Positions 51,207 to 51,234 of a stretch of DNA of 51,234 nucleotides are shown in pieces. How positions within the stretch are numbered: position 1 is the first letter of the stretch; each line of letters opens with the position of its first letter. The stretch lies in the NCBI GenBank assembly GCA_036511855.1, contig DATCBN010000030.1, positions 1 to 51,234 on the forward strand, written 5' to 3'. The position numbers and the translations under genes were made by a program. The DNA is from Candidatus Eremiobacteraceae bacterium (lineage in GTDB: Bacteria; Vulcanimicrobiota; Vulcanimicrobiia; Eremiobacterales; Eremiobacteraceae). The notes beneath the pieces are model-generated. The model ran no database searches, was not told the DNA's origin, and saw only the letters and a program-made list of their open reading frames with translations.

Positions 51207-51234
51207 CTCGACGTCATCGACGAGCTTTTCTTCC

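Overview
This 51 kb window is densely packed chromosomal DNA of high GC content (roughly 60-65% by eye) from a free-living bacterium. It carries housekeeping and biosynthetic genes with very short intergenic spaces, many 4-bp ATGA/GTGA gene overlaps and many GTG/TTG starts. A TolC-type outer-membrane protein points to a two-membrane cell, while LexA and its operators are of the Bacillus type. Together with the CcsA/ResB cytochrome c system and the UbiD/UbiA pair, this suggests a deep-branching diderm lineage. From general gene style I would guess Candidatus Eremiobacterota (WPS-2), with low confidence. I saw no prophage, insertion sequence, CRISPR array, rRNA or tRNA.

Layout. 1-500: decayed alpha/beta-hydrolase pseudogene. 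607-6025 (minus): a run of genes for a SRPBCC protein, an acyl-ACP-reductase-like enzyme and its uncharacterised partner, GreA, LysS and TruA. 6135-9758: a putrescine-aminotransferase-like enzyme, divergent from a hydrolase and a CYTH-CHAD protein. 9764-14475 (minus): SPFH/zinc-ribbon protein, MFS transporter, membrane GGDEF protein, unknown protein. 14589-17469: DusB, then an M20 amidohydrolase coupled to a membrane-anchored SRPBCC protein. 17476-23641 (minus): a coenzyme A operon (FHA, panB, panC, coaBC, coaX, FMN reductase, CoA-acylating mmsA). 23824-28231: small proteins, PilZ, an aluminium-resistance/methionine gamma-lyase-like enzyme, an orphan PTS EIIC and PuuD. 28415-29552: lexA divergent from a LysM membrane protein that looks like the SOS division inhibitor YneA. 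29726-32261: rpsO-pnp. 32318-34707: lipoprotein, TolC-like protein and STAS protein. 35191-38718: ubiD-ubiA and a periplasmic binding protein. 38788-46448 (minus): a methyltransferase, then a haem operon hemC-hemB-mobA-hemL-rex-hemA-hemD. 46495-48153: ArnT-like glycosyltransferase. 48234-51206 (minus): tatC-resB-ccsA, with resB broken by an in-frame TAG.

How the parts work together. The CoA operon joins pantothenate synthesis (PanB, PanC), its phosphorylation (CoaX) and phosphopantetheine formation (CoaBC) to a CoA-consuming dehydrogenase. The haem operon runs from glutamyl-tRNA to uroporphyrinogen III and embeds the NADH/NAD+ sensor Rex; further along, CcsA/ResB deliver haem to exported cytochromes c and TatC exports folded redox proteins. 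UbiD/UbiA fit a late step of quinone synthesis.

Most notable signals: (1) the lexA/LysM divergent region, with two near-consensus Gram-positive SOS boxes overlapping two well-formed promoters; (2) the internal amber codon in resB; (3) a family of short palindromic repeats at gene ends; (4) the acyl-ACP reductase-like gene translationally coupled to an unknown protein, next to greA-lysS; (5) rex inside the haem operon.
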